Below, in pieces: positions 37,066-50,047 of a stretch of DNA of 64,000 nt. This DNA comes from Atrichornis clamosus (Eukaryota; Chordata; Aves; Passeriformes; Menuridae), in contig WBMZ01005343.1 of NCBI GenBank assembly GCA_013400975.1, positions 334,387-398,386 of the forward strand, in the 5' to 3' direction. Every line of letters starts with the position of its first letter. Position 1 is the first letter of the stretch. Under the pieces are notes generated by a model. That model was not told where the DNA came from and ran no database searches. It saw nothing but the letters and a program-made list of their open reading frames with translations. The translations under genes and the position numbers were made by a program.

Positions 37066-37838
37066 TCTCAGTTTGAACTCAGGGTATTCCATATTCGTGG
37101 AGAACATGCTGTATCAACCGCTCAGCTCGAGGAAACCATTGCACATCTGAAGAATGAACTTGATAATAAATTAAACAGAAGAAATGAAAAAGCAAAGGAT
37201 ATTGGTGTTTCTACTGAAGATGATAACCCACCAAAGGCATACCGAAATGTATGTATACAGACTGACAGAGAAACTTTCATAAAGCCTACCGAAGAAGAAA
37301 ACAGAGCTGTGAAAAATAACCAAATAGTACCCAAAAAGCTTAATATTTCTTCTTTGACTCATAGTATTTCTGCCCAAAGTGAAAATAAGGACAGTTGCAA
37401 TGTACAGTCATCAGAAAGTGTCTTACCTTGTCAACCAAAACAAATGCTGCCTCCTCCACCACCACCACCACCACCTCCTCCTCCCCTTCCTGATTCTTCA
37501 CTGTCAGGTTTAGTTCCTCCACCACCACCTTTGCCACTGGGTCTGACTTCACTGACATCTCAGTTTGGATCTGGTCCACCACTGCCACCTCCACTTTCTG
37601 AAGGCTGTAAGAATTTTCAAGCACCACCACCACCACCACCACCACTTCCAGGGCTGGGACCTCCTGTTCCACCCCCACTGCCTGGATCTGGGTTACCTCC
37701 ACCCCCTCCACCTCCTGGGCCTGGGTTCTTTTTTAATAGCACTTTATCTTCAAACCAAGGGCCTCGAAAACCTGCCATTGAACCTACCCGTCCCATGAAG
37801 CCTTTGTACTGGACACGAATACAATTGCAAGATAACAG
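37066..37838 (+). CDS. FMN1: FMN1 exon b: coiled-coil end, FH1 proline-rich domain, start of FH2
   Basis: A 773 bp exon (257 codons plus 2 bases) with a strong acceptor (T-rich tract, then gctctgcag) and donor ag/gtaaaa. Residues 1-45 finish the coiled coil (many E, K, L). About 46-125 is a polar, probably disordered linker. About 126-222 is FH1: a run of 12 prolines (37450-37485), a VPPPPPLP block (from 37513), GPPLPPPL, and then several PPPPPP blocks separated by leucine or glycine (37621-37728). Such blocks bind profilin-actin and feed monomers to FH2. From about residue 234 the FH2 lasso begins (RKPAIEP, then KPLYWTRIQ with the lasso tryptophan). The order coiled coil-FH1-FH2 and the wording of the FH2 start point to FMN1 rather than FMN2 or the diaphanous formins. 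The prolines are coded mostly by CCA and CCT triplets, so the tract may vary in length. Confidence 0.95.
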
Positions 37839-38608
37839 GTAAAATATATTTACTTGGACTCAGAGTTGCTACTTAAAGGTCATGGTACAAGGATAGATAC
37901 ACTATTTAGGACTTAATAACAAAAGGTTAGCAGTCTAGGAATGTATAACAAAACCAGTGTAGAGACATGGAATTTACATAATTTAAGAAAAAACCTGAAT
38001 CACTTCTAGAAGTCTACAAATAAATCACAAGAAGTTGTTTTAATATATTCTAGTTAAATTAAAATTATATGTATTATAAATGAAAAATTTGTGTATCATA
38101 ACAAAAAGTTGTTTTGTATGGGTTTTTTTCCCGATAATAAGTACTGCATGAATAACCATAGTGACAGTGTGCTTCCTAGATTTAGCACTAAAGAGTAAAA
38201 TGATAGCCAAGAGATTAGAATTTTTTTTTTTTCATTAAATCTGAGTTACAATTAGAATTGAAATGTTAAAGTTTGGTCAGGTGAGAACTTAGTTTCATTT
38301 TTGCTTTCCAGTCACTTCATGTGATTCCATCTTTGCAGAACTGTGTTGTGTCATCCTCTGTGATTCCAGTTCTAGAAAGTTAAACTGGAACCTAACCTCT
38401 GTGTATAATTCCATCAGAGCAGGAAGAGTGCAGCATATGTATAAGTACATGCAGCTCGGGAACTTGTAACCTGAAATGCCTATTAAGGACAAGTCTCAGT
38501 ACTGATGGAGACCTCCACAGTTTTAAAATCATATATATAAAATTTAAAAGAACCTAGCCAATTTACTGGGATTTAGCACAGAGATAAAATCCTAGATATG
38601 CTTGAGGG

Positions 38609-38963
38609 GAGAGATGCCATCCAGAGATGCTTTGATATGCTTGAGTAGTAGGACTGTGCAAACAAGGCCTAATGCAAGGTCCTGCACCTGAGTTGGGGCA
38701 ACCCCCAAAATCAGTAGAATCTATGGAATAGAGGAAGTAGATTTAGATGGAATGTAAGGAAGAAATTTTTACTATGAGGGTGGTGAGCCACTGAATGTTT
38801 TCCCAGAGGACCTGCAGATGCCTCTTTCCTGGAAGTGTTCAAAGCCAAACTGGGTGGGGCCCTGAACAACCTGGTCTAGGGGAGGTTGTCCCTGCCCATG
38901 GCAGGAGGTTGTAACTGGATGATCTTTAAGGTTCTTTCAACCCAGGCCATTCTGTGTTTTGAT
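38609..38963 (+). mobile_element. CR1 fragment with internal deletion
   Basis: The first part (agagatgccatccagagatgctttgatatgcttgag, then gcaaggtcctgcacctgagttggggcaaccccc) matches the CR1 ORF2 C-terminal region. From about 38735 it jumps to the 3' untranslated region (aaggaagaaatttttactatgagggtggtgagccactg, then ctgcccatggcaggaggttgtaactggatgatctttaaggtt) and ends near ccattctgtg. The sequence normally between these parts is missing. Confidence 0.9.
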
Positions 38964-39504
38964 GACAGTATCCTAATAGTATATTCCATTGTACCAAATC
39001 CAGAGTTACTACAAAATGTACTGTTTCATTGATTAGTTTATAAGTGGTCATTTGGTGAACAGGCATAGAGAAACAATTTTTGGATAGGTTTTTTGAAATG
39101 ATCCCACAATCTTTGGTTATGCTCCCCCTGTATTTAGCTGACAGGGGAAAAGCAGTTCTTGCATTTACACTTTCTGGGCCAGCATGTCACAGTGGAATGT
39201 GGCTTCAAGTGCTACTCAGCTGCTCTTTTGGATTTGACTGATTCTAACTTGGCTTCTTGTGTTTATTGATGTTACATAGAGCTCATTAAGAGGGATGACT
39301 CAAAAAGTATTTTTGGGGAATGCTTAAGTGACACAGAATACTTCTATTTTAATAAGTTGTTCATTAATTCAGGTCTTGCATTAACGCAAGTAATGAAATT
39401 ACATGATTATTTGGATTCAAGTCATCTATTCAAAATTATGTTAGCACAACTGCAGTTACAAAAATGCTAAATTTAAGCATTTTTAAAAGTTAAATTACAT
39501 TATT

Positions 39505-39620
39505 ATATATGACAACATATGTGTCATAACACATCATAATATTATGTGCTTTGCTATATATACACAGTATATTGCATACTGTATTATACTGTGACTACAT
39601 TGTATAATATACTATGAATT
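39505..39620. repeat. AT-rich block with nested inverted repeats
   Basis: It contains the perfect palindrome cataatattatg (39535-39546), the stem cacagtata/tatactgtg (39563-39571 with 39585-39593) and a near-palindrome around tatgacaacatatgtgtcata. Confidence 0.65.
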
Positions 39621-41458
39621 ATTAGAAATTATTAATTATCATTTATTTATCTTATAATAATGATTTATGTAAATTATGTTTTTATTGAAATTATTTACTA
39701 TTTTTCTTAGTATTTTATTTTTGGGTTTCTCTATTATATTTAAACACTGTTAAAGTAAATAGCTGCAGTTAAGTGGACTTACATATGAGTTTTATTTTAC
39801 TTTACAGCTCTGAATTTATTTTGATGAGAAGGTACCATTATTCTGGTATAATAAAACATTGTAAGGTGTTAATATTTTATTTAAAATATTTGGCAGGAAC
39901 AAAGAAATTAGTGAAATGTCAGTTGTATACTTTCAGTTTTTCAGAATTAAAAGCATTGAAATATTTTGGAGCAGGTAGCTTGAACATTTTGGTTTTACTT
40001 TCCCAAAATTACTTTGGCATAATTGTTTCATAGTGAATAAATGGTTGGTCCATAAATGAACCTTATTGTAATTCTTGCCATTGAATCACTGAAATCACAA
40101 TGTTTTTTTTCTGGAATACTGCTGGTTCACCAAGCTTTTGCAAGGTAAGGTATGAGTCATAGCATTCTGATGAACTAGTGGTCACCAGATGTAATGGTCC
40201 AGCATTTTCATGGTCTGTGCTGTAACTTTAAACTTCTTTGAGGGTTTGGTGCTCAGATCAGAAGCTGTGCAGGACTTGTTGCAGAACCAGAAAGAATCCT
40301 TCATTCTTCAGTGTTGCTGACACTACAACTAGTATGAGGGAGAGTGAAGCTATGGAGCTCTGAGCGTGTCCTGTGACACAGAATATGCTGCATCAGCAGA
40401 TGCTACTAGAAAAAGAGTTCCTTAAGCATTCATGACAGTAAATGTACAGTTGACTATTAAGTTGAAAAAAAAATCCTAAATTTGAAAAAAAAAAATTTGG
40501 TTCCTTTCAAACTGATAGGTATTCCATTTTGTTGCATATTACGTCTGTATTTAGTGACATCAGCCATTTGTATTTTAAAGTGGTTTTCATCACCTTTTAT
40601 TCGTTGCAAATAATTTTGTTGCCTTTTAGTGACATCTGCTGGAAGAAATGGTCCCACCTTCTGATAAACAGACAGGAAGAGCACTCAGAAGTTTTGTCCC
40701 ACGTATTTTCCTGAAACCTTGAAATTTTGAAACAAAACCCTTTCAAACTGAAGTACATCTGTAGCACTGTGTAGTATTTCCCTCTAATCCAGATAAAACT
40801 GGAGGATTGTGTAAACAAGTTCCCAACTGATCCAAAACTAAATCTGGTCTTGGAAGGCAAAAAAAGAAGGAAAGATAATCCATATTTAAAGTTTACAGTT
40901 GGTTAAATTGAGAAGAATACTGGCTAGTCTCCCAAAATATAAGCCACATAATTACTCTAGTTTCTCAGAACTGCAACAAGGATAAATATGAGCATACATC
41001 ATCTGTGGCTAACATGAAGTAAATCAAGTCCTATACAAATTACCCCAAATGCTCTTAAAATATGCTTGAATAAAGTTTGTTCACTATTTGTTGATACTGT
41101 TTATTTTTATAGGTCTGAATAGATTACTGGGAATTTCTCAAAAAAGCTGCTGTTGAAATGCTCCTAATCCTATCTGAAGTGGCAAAAATCTCTTGAGATG
41201 TATTTACACAACTGCAGTTGTTGCACAAAGAACTGTACATTACGAATGATGCATTTTGGTAGTCTAGGAGGCACAGACTAAATAGCTGAAACTAATAGCA
41301 AAACTTCTCGACTCCTCACAAGTGCAAGGTATAGGGAAGAAATTCTCTTTGTGTTGCTTTGAGTTTAAATCTATCATGGATTTTCATCTCTTATGGTTAG
41401 ATCTATTATGGGTTTTCATAAATGTTTGGAAATTTTATTATTACCTTTCCTTTTATAG

Positions 41459-41609
41459 GAAAACTGCTATGCCAACATTATGGGAATCACTAGAAGAACC
41501 TGATATACTTGACACTACTGAGTTTGAATATTTATTCTCCAAAGACACCACTCAGGAAAAAAGAAAACCATTATCAGAGACTTATGAAAAAAAAACCAAG
41601 GCCAAAAAG
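41459..41609 (+). CDS. FMN1: FMN1 exon c: FH2 lasso and linker
   Basis: A 151 bp exon with acceptor ccttttatag. Its first base completes an Arg codon with the last two bases of the FH1 exon, and it ends on a codon boundary at aag/gtattt. It reads [14 protein letters not shown], then an EFEYLFSK motif and a basic [12 protein letters not shown] stretch. LWESLEEP carries the second lasso tryptophan. The F-x-x-LFS motif and the following lysine-rich linker are typical of FH2 domains, where lasso and linker join two subunits into the ring that caps the barbed end. The donor is weak (gtattt lacks G at +5). Without splicing, the frame continues 25 codons into the intron (see findings). Confidence 0.94.
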
Positions 41610-42349
41610 GTATTTATTGGGTTTTTGGTTTTAGGTTTATTTGGGTGTTACTGTGTAGTCTTTCATTTTGAGAAAACTCCGTTTTAGTTTTTGAATTTTT
41701 TATGAATTAGGAGGCAAGCAGAATATTGGATTACTGATTAAACTCTTGCTTGAGAATGCAGGGTTATTATTTACCTTGGAAGATTTTTTGTCTTTGATAA
41801 TGAAAGTTCCACATCCCTGTGAGGTAGAAAAAAAATAGTATAGGAGAACTGAATTAATGTTCTAATTCATATCTGAAAGTACCAATATTTCAGGCCGTTA
41901 TTTGCCCTTGAGCTGATTTATAATTAATGCCAGTCATTAAGTTACTCTAGGAATCCTCTCTTCCACTGAGATTAATTTTATTGGAAAAGTAAACTATAAA
42001 GCTATGTTTTGAATAAGGAATGACAATTTTATTTTTTTCCAGCTTAGCTAAGGAGTTGTGTCAGGAAGACACAGGACAACCATGTCTTTAATGGCCAAAG
42101 CAGTAACTGTGTCATTGCCATAGCACAGATATTGTCTGCCTCAGACATGATCCATTAGAGTGAGAGCTGGCACTTGCCAATTCTGAAGTGCAGATAGGTA
42201 AAAGAAATGGCATTAGTAGTATTTCCTGCCAGAAAAATTCCAGGCTGAATAATAATCGATACTGTTTTGCTAAACCAGGCTGATTGTGTATCAGAAACTA
42301 TTGAAACACATACTGTGTTACAAATCCCTTTGAGTTTACCTGCTTGGAA

Positions 42350-42363
42350 CCACAAGAGGGCAC
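42350..42363 (+). promoter_or_regulatory. CTCF-like motif
   Basis: ccacaagagggcac resembles the AGAGGGCAC form of the CTCF core, with one mismatch at the fifth base, on the plus strand in the exon c-d intron. Confidence 0.35.
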
Positions 42364-44863
42364 TTTACACGTGAGCTGTGCTAACTACCTTCGATTTTAT
42401 AATACATAGAATGTGAAACATACATACCTGTTGTTGCTATCAGATCTTTCAGAACATCTTCGATCAAAATTTTCCTGTATTGCGTCTTAATGCAACAGCT
42501 AATGAGATTTATAAATAAGGCTATGGAATTTATAAAATTCAAACTCATGCCATTCAAAAAATAAAAAAAATAAAAATGGAGCCAGGATAGGGGAATTCTG
42601 GCATTTGCAAATACACACCAAAGAAATAGTTGTTACAGTCCTTCAGATTTTAGACTAAAGTTGGACATGAACATCTCTGTGAAAAATATTTTGACATATT
42701 TTACTTGACAAATGCTTGAAGTGAACGTGATATGTGGTGGCAGCTGTATCCATAAATCCAATTAGTTCATGTACCTGATACTCTCTTTCTAATATTTATT
42801 TTTACATTTCATTAATTTACCTACTTCAGAAATAATTATGTAGGAATTATTAGGAAATACAGGTTTCTAAAGAACTTTGAGGAAGGTAACCACTGTAACT
42901 GTAATAGAGAATTAATATGCATAAATAGTTGCCTTTTTATTTCAAAATTTCAGTCATTAAGGGAATGTTTCTATTTCTCCAAGTGGGTGACAGTAAACCA
43001 GGTACAGGATTAGGCCTGTATTCTGAAAGATGAAATAGTATTTTTCTTTTCCCTTATTGATTTGTAAACTAACTTACTCGTTAGAGTAGCATGATTTTTT
43101 AATGATCTTTCTTAGCTTATCCAAAATTGAATTGGATAATAGTTACAGAAAATACTGATATAATAAGAAGTACTATTTCTTGCGAGCAACCAACGTCTTT
43201 TCATACAAAGATAATTTTTTTATTTAAATCACTGTTCGAATTATTCTGCTTTGTTACTAAAGGTAAATGTATTAAGACAATAGATGTATTTACTGAAATT
43301 AATGAAATGAAAAAGGTTTCTTTAAGGTACTGTGTGAAAATACAAAAATAAATTCCCTAAGAGATAAATTCAAAATTATATCTATTGCCAAGTCTTAATT
43401 TGGTAAACTGATGGGATTATGGTCATGGCGTTACAAACCATGGGAGCTGTAGAGCTTTCTGTGAGAATTTAAAAACTTGTGGTGAGTAGAATAAAACATT
43501 TCATCATTTGGTCAATTTAAAATTTAAAAATAAATCCGCTTTTAGAATTCAAAGAAAATTTTAATTCAATACGGGAGCATTTTCTTTTAGTATATGCTGT
43601 CTTTTCACCTTTCTCAGTTAAATGGCTCATAGTAGTAGCTGAATGTTTTTACAGACAGTTGGCCCTCCTAGATGGTCCTGTATTTTTCTTTGTCTCTCTG
43701 AAAGCCCAGATGTCTGCAGGCTGGCTCCAATGGATCAGTTGTGGTGGGCTGCAGACAATACAGTAGTAGAGAGGCATTTTATTTACTTACAAGAGGCTTT
43801 ATTAGTAGATAATAACAGAGAGCTCCTGTAGATCAATATAAAGCTGTCAATTCTGCTGACTGCATTTCTCATGTCTCGTGCCTTTTCTTGGCTCTCAACC
43901 TTTCTTGCCTTTTTTCTAGCAATTATATCTTATCTACTAGGGTTTTAGCAGGAATCTTTTTCTTTGCTTCAGTACAGAAATTTTTGCTTGTCTGATCTTA
44001 AAAATGGTACCAGTGTCACATTATGCAGAAGATGCTTTCTACAGACATTAAGAAACACGACTCTTATGAGGTTCATCATATATTACAGATGTAGCTGATG
44101 CTATGTCATTTGGTATTTATTTGTAAATTCCTTTTTCATAGTCTACAAAAGAGCCTCTAGAGCAAGATACAGGTACAGTGATAAAATCTTGAGTTGTAGT
44201 TTGCGTTTGAAATAGTTAAGCTGTTTTATTTAATGATACGTGTTAAGACTGACCCATTCATTTATTTTAAATTCTTCTCTGCACAAACTATGCCCTATTT
44301 CATACTATCTTACACAAACTTAAGTTCAACCTCCTTGGTATTTAGGAAAATGACAGACCCATAGGTGGTGTGTGTCTGCTTATTAAAACTTAATTATTTA
44401 ATACTTTTCTTCTTGATTGAGAATTATATCAGTACCTCACAGTCAAGTTCCTTCTGCAATTGGAAGACTTTATCTTTCGAATTAGAGGGGAGTTGTTTCT
44501 TATTTAACTGGGCTTTACAAGATTAAGGAGACTTTAACAATTACTGGCCTGTTGAATTATTACATCTTTACCTCTTATTTGCGTTCCACTTGCAGTTCCG
44601 AATAAAATAATATTATTCAATTTATTCTCAGAATTGTTAGTTCTGTGAAACCAATTGGAATAATCTATATGCTTAGGCCATGAAATGCATGCTTCTGTGG
44701 AAAGCCTGTAGAAGTTTCTCTTCGTTCTGTTCTACCTGTTTTTCAACGTAGTAGATGCTTTATGTCAACATAGATTAAAAAAATACACTGTATGCTGTGC
44801 TTTTTTTGCTTACAACTGATACACACCTACCATTTTCAGACAGAAATATCCAAATATTTGCCT

Positions 44864-45112
44864 ACAGAAGCTGCACCAGGGGAGGTTTCTGTTGGACATC
44901 AGAAAGAATTTCTTCACAGAAAGGGTGATTAGCCATTGGAATGGGCTCTCCAGGGAGATGGTGGAGTCACCATCCATGGAGGTGTTTAAGGAAAGACTGA
45001 ACGTGTCACTCAGTGCCATGTTCTAGTTGACAAGGTGGTGTTTGGTCACAGGTTGGACTCGATGTCAGAGGTCTTTTCCAGCCTAATTGATTGTGTAATT
45101 CTGTGATTCTAT
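44864..45112 (+). mobile_element. CR1 3'-end fragment, about 250 bp
   Basis: Plus-strand CR1 3' end: gctgcaccaggggaggtttctgttggacatcagaaagaatttcttcacagaaagggtgattagccattggaatgggctctccagggagatggtggagtcaccatccatgg, then gttggactcgatgtcagaggtcttttccagcctaa and the tail attctgtgattctat. Confidence 0.93.
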
Positions 45113-45288
45113 ATAAATAGAATGGCTGGTCTGTTTTCCAGTACCATTTGACAAGTTATGCTCAGAAAGGAAACTTCTGAGTATTCATATTATATACATA
45201 CTTACACTCATATGTATAATGTAATTACAATATAATATATAATTTCTAAAATGAACATTTATAATGCAGAATATATTTCTATTCATGC

Positions 45289-45315
45289 ATATATATATAT
45301 ATATATATATATATA
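45289..45315. repeat. (AT)n microsatellite
   Basis: About 13 pure AT dinucleotides after attcatgc, ending before actgagtg. Confidence 0.95.
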
Positions 45316-48300
45316 CTGAGTGTCAGAATACACTGAGGATTCTGTGGGCTTCTGTGCTGGTGCTAGTTACCTTGGTGTTTTCACTTATTACTTGGAATGC
45401 TAACTACAGCCACCACCTATTTGTGAGAGAGAGACTTCAGATGTACTGAAGTAGACCCTTCAGAAGGCTTTCGTGTATCTGAGATACGGTCTGAAAGACA
45501 AAGTTAAGCACAAAGGTGATGTGATTAACCACAAGCTTAATACGGTTAAGGACATTCAGCTGCCTAAAAAGTAATATGGGGTACAACTGGCTAACTGAGT
45601 GGTAATAGTTTAGCAGAAAGAGTCTTGGCATTATAGTGGCTCACAAGAGGAATATGAATTGACAGATCATGGTACTTCTAAAAACGAAAAACATAACTCT
45701 GCTAGATCAAGAAGTATTGCTTGCAAGACAAGCTACTCAGCCATGTCTCAGGTAAGAACTGCATCCATATTTAGGCACTACAACCCTTCATTAAAAGTTT
45801 GCTAACGGTAAAGAGTCAAGAAGGGGGAGAATGATGAAGTGAAGTAGTCTCTGAGGAAATAATCAAATTATTATGATTGTTTAGTCTAGAAAGGAGAAGG
45901 TTGATTGGGACACACAGTATAAGTGTCATCAAGTGCATGCAGCTGCTGCAAAGAAAAGTTCTGAAAAGCTTTCTAAGCGCAAGGATACCAGAGGAATGCA
46001 GAACAATTTTGGCTAGGGAAATTGTATTTCTGTATTGGGAGATCTTTAGGGAAGTTTGTTTAGAATGGTACACATGACATTGATACTGTCTTGATCTGCA
46101 GAAATGCTGTGGATTACATTTTGAGTGCCTTTTCAAGATCTTGACACTGTTAATCAATTACAAGACATAAAGTCCACTTGTCCTATGTCCATTGTCCTAT
46201 GGATGGAAACATCTGGCTGTCCTTTTTTCAAGAGTGGAAACACTTTAATGATTCCCAAATTTGTTGCATTCTTTCCTGACAGAAACTGGCTTATTGAGTT
46301 CCACTGATTTCTAGAGTCTTCTAATAAGTATGTGGGGGGAAAAAAAGGAAGGGAAATTAAGTATCTAAGCAGCAATGGTAATATAACTTCTTAAAGGATG
46401 ATTTTATTTATTTTTAGAAAGACAGTAACTTATTTTAGAAAAATACAGTACATTCATTTGATAGTGGTACAATGTAAAAATAATATAGATTAAACAAAGA
46501 TCAGATGTACCTTTTCAGTACACTTATATATACTTGAAGACTTGAAGTTGGTTATGGTAATGTTTATCTGGGTTTAGAAGGTCTTCAAAGTGTGTGGCTG
46601 CTCATGCTTCTTTGATCATGCACCCCTTTGAAAAATATAGCAGCTTTGGAAGAACTTCTTTTTTTCAACTCTACATCCTCTGAAATAATTCAGGAAACTC
46701 TTGTTCTTGTGCATTTATCTTCTCTGTGTATATGCAATCTTTTATTCAAAGTTCTACAGTATTATGTAGATAACAAGAAAAAATAATATTTTGGGTTTTT
46801 AGGTATTTTGTCTTAAGAATAGAATTTGTTTTTTCTGGTTGGGAGAATCTACTGGCTAGATAAATATATTAGTTATGTCCCAATATTAGAGAAAATTACT
46901 ACTGTACAATATATTTAAATATTAAAAATATAACGCTTCTCTCATAAAAATGTTTTTTAATTAAGACTAGGTGCATTATAATCTTATACAAAGTAATTCA
47001 GTGCAGTGATTTTTGGAGTTGATGTCCATGAAATGGAAAAGAGATGATTGCTGACTCTCCCAAAGGCTCTAGGTGGATAAATAATATGTAGCAGTGGGAT
47101 TTATTTCATAGTTATTTTGTGGTTCTGGAGTGGTTGAATCTGCAGCAGGAAGAGTTGAAAATACTGGAAAAAAAACAAAAGTTCATTAGCACCTAAATAT
47201 GAATCAAATAAATTTCTCTCTAGTTTTGGCTGATTCAGTTAGCTTAATCTAAATGTGTAAGTTACTGGTATGATGAGCTTGATAGTATCCATTGAATCTA
47301 AAACTGTTTGTACCATGTTGTGGTCTTTAGTTAAGCTTTTTCAAATGCATGTAGTTTGTCCCATATTCAATATGATGGAGATGATGCAGCCTCTTGGAAA
47401 TTAAAAAGGAGAAGGGCTAGAGCCACCAGTTTATTTTAGTTCATAACTTCAGTTTAGGTATTGATTCTGCTGGACATTTAGACTTTAAGTACCTTTTGAA
47501 TATGATTCCTGTTTTAACTCCTTTATTCTAAGCATCACTGACACACTTTTGAAAGTGCAGCTTTAATCTAGATTATGTTCATCATCATTTCTATACTTGC
47601 TTATGCTTAGATTTCAGATGTAGTATTCTGGACATATGATTTCTGCACCAGTTCTGTTTTCCACTAACACTCACACTAAAATATTTATCTAGCAATGTGT
47701 GGTCTATTTAGTAAAAGAAAATATAAGTTATAGTAATGAAAATGTAATTGGACTTCAACTCTGAAGTTTGGTGTACCGGAAATGTTCAACTGTAAGTAGA
47801 TTCCGTACAGTACGAGTAAGGTCCATTGCTACTTATGAAAACAAGGAAAACTGAAAACAATTAGTATTAAAAATACAACCTATTTTTCTGGGAAATAAAA
47901 CCAAACAAAAGCCCAAACCCCTTCATTGTTTTTGAAAGAACTCAGCTTTTATCTATTTGAATATAATTTGATGGCTCTAACTTCCTTCTCAGACTCTGAA
48001 AATCACCTATGGATGTGTTTTATGTCAGATGAAGGACTGAAGTTTTACATGCAGACAACTTTGCTTTCATTCATTCTATGTTAACATTTCTTGTCTGTAC
48101 ATGTCCATGCAAAGTTTTAAGCTGATAGGCACATGTAATTGTTTTCAAGCCATAGTTTCTCCTTTCTCTTCTAAATTCGCAGAACTAAAATTATTTTATT
48201 ACCAAGTAGGAGAAAGGCAGAATTAGGACATGTATTTTGGAATGAAATAAAATACGTGATTCATTATGTATTGAGCTATGATACTCTGTAATCCTGAAGA

Positions 48301-50047
48301 ACAGGTTTTTTAGGAAAGAACATTCCTTTGCTGCAGTTTATTCCATGTGCATTCTGTAGCTCCACTGCTAGACTTACCACATATTTTGAAGTTCTGTTAG
48401 TTTTTCCAATATATTTGAGCACTTGTTAGTAATTTATCCTCAAAAACTCAAGTATTTTCTATACTTTTTCAAGAAACAGGATAGTTGGATGTTTGTGATG
48501 CCACTCTGTCTTCATCTTACAAAAAAAAGTGAGTAAATGTCAAGTAATTTGTGTCAGGTGTATGCTCCAAATGAAAGTCCATCAATCATTTTTGGCCCTT
48601 TAGTGCAATGATTATCATTTCAAAGACGCAGGAGGACATTAAAGATAATGGCTTTTCTGTTGTCTATTATCTCTAACAGACTTCACGTAATTATTAGCAT
48701 GTGTTCTCATTTACGGAGAGTGTCAATATTTTGAGTGAATAGCATTTTTTTAACTGAAAGGGATATGTCTGTCAGCAAGTTTTTTGTCCATCTAACTAAA
48801 TGAGGAATTACAATTAATGAATTTTGTGTTTCCGCAAGAAGGGCAGATATTGCAGAAAATGTTGGAAGCTTTGCAGGGTTGAAACACAATGACTGTCTTC
48901 AGCTGTCTGCATAAGATAATAAACAGTGTTCAAACTTAAGTAGAAGTAGTAGAATGCTAGTGCATACTCTTCTGAGGCACTCTCACTTTCTTTTTATATT
49001 TTGTGCTGTGCTGAGAAAAATAACTGGCATTTTCTTGTTTATCATAAAGCTCTGCATGTTGATTGTAGCAAGTATCCATAAAGAGTGAATACCTCTTTTG
49101 TGGTGTGTCTTATTTTTAGTTCTGATAGGAGTAAAGTTATTGACATAAGTTTCTTGCTAGCTCATTTTGTACCTCCTGTTTTAACCTGACAAATTGCCAT
49201 TTGTGTGTCCTTTAGAAAAAGGCTAAAAGTAGTGGGGTTTTTAAGCTAATAAAATTGTAAATAGAATTTTAAAAATATACAGCTATGGTTCATACATGTT
49301 AAGTAAAAAATAGTTAAATTTGGCTCTCCTTTGAGAGAGAATAAAAGAGATAATGTCTAGTGTTAAGCTTCTAAAATTGCAATGGTAACTCTTGGCGTGT
49401 TTATGTAGAATGGCTTCAGAGGCATACTTTGGCTTCTTGTGCAGGATGTTCTTCCTCAGTTTGAACAGGGTTTCAGCACTCTGCCCACGGGTGCAGGCTG
49501 TTGACTTGCCATGAAAGTTAATGAGTGGGAATGGAGGGTAACAGTGTGATACGCAGGACAGCTTTTTAGCTTATGGCTTTTCTCAGTAAATTTAAATATT
49601 ATGGAACTAATCCATGCACCACCAGGAGGAAGGATTTAGCTTTTAATCACTAAAGTAAACTAAATTTCTTCAGATTTCTGCACCAGTAAGTGTCCTGGAC
49701 AGAATGTAGACATTGCAGTTAGACAAAACAGTAAAGTCTGTTGTATAGTATTTAACGAAATACATTTCTGGCTACATTAGAGAAACACCTTCTAATGGGA
49801 GTGACAGAATCATTTATTAATATATTCAAGCTTTGGTGTATCTTCAGTTTTAAATTAGATGAGACACGTGTACAGCAAATCAACTAACTTAATAACATTA
49901 AAAAGTAGTCAGGTTAAAAACCATATAGAGCAAATAATGTTATGGATCAGTGAAGTAAATGAACTATCACCAGCAGTCACAATTTTGTCACTAAGCAAAG
50001 GATGCATCCATTACAACAATACATCCATAGTCTGGAAAAGCAACAGG

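Larger units (their letters stand above)
37839..41458 (+). other. FMN1: FMN1 intron between exons b and c (phase 2)
   Basis: A 3.6 kb intron with donor gtaaaa and acceptor ccttttatag. It contains a plus-strand CR1 at 38609-38963, a very AT-rich block with nested inverted repeats at 39505-39620, and otherwise unremarkable sequence. Confidence 0.9.

Noticed and set aside
37340..37711. 123-codon minus-strand ORF rich in Val and Glu opposite the FH1 exon
   Set aside because: It is the mirror of CCA/CCT proline codons in the real FMN1 exon; low complexity, with no independent evidence.
37565..37798. Plus-strand ORF with a polyhistidine run
   Set aside because: It is the FH1 repeat read in another frame (CAC from CCA repeats), a shadow of the FMN1 exon.
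40630..40650. gacatctgctgg as a further CTCF-like site
   Set aside because: It matches only part of the core; too degenerate to list.
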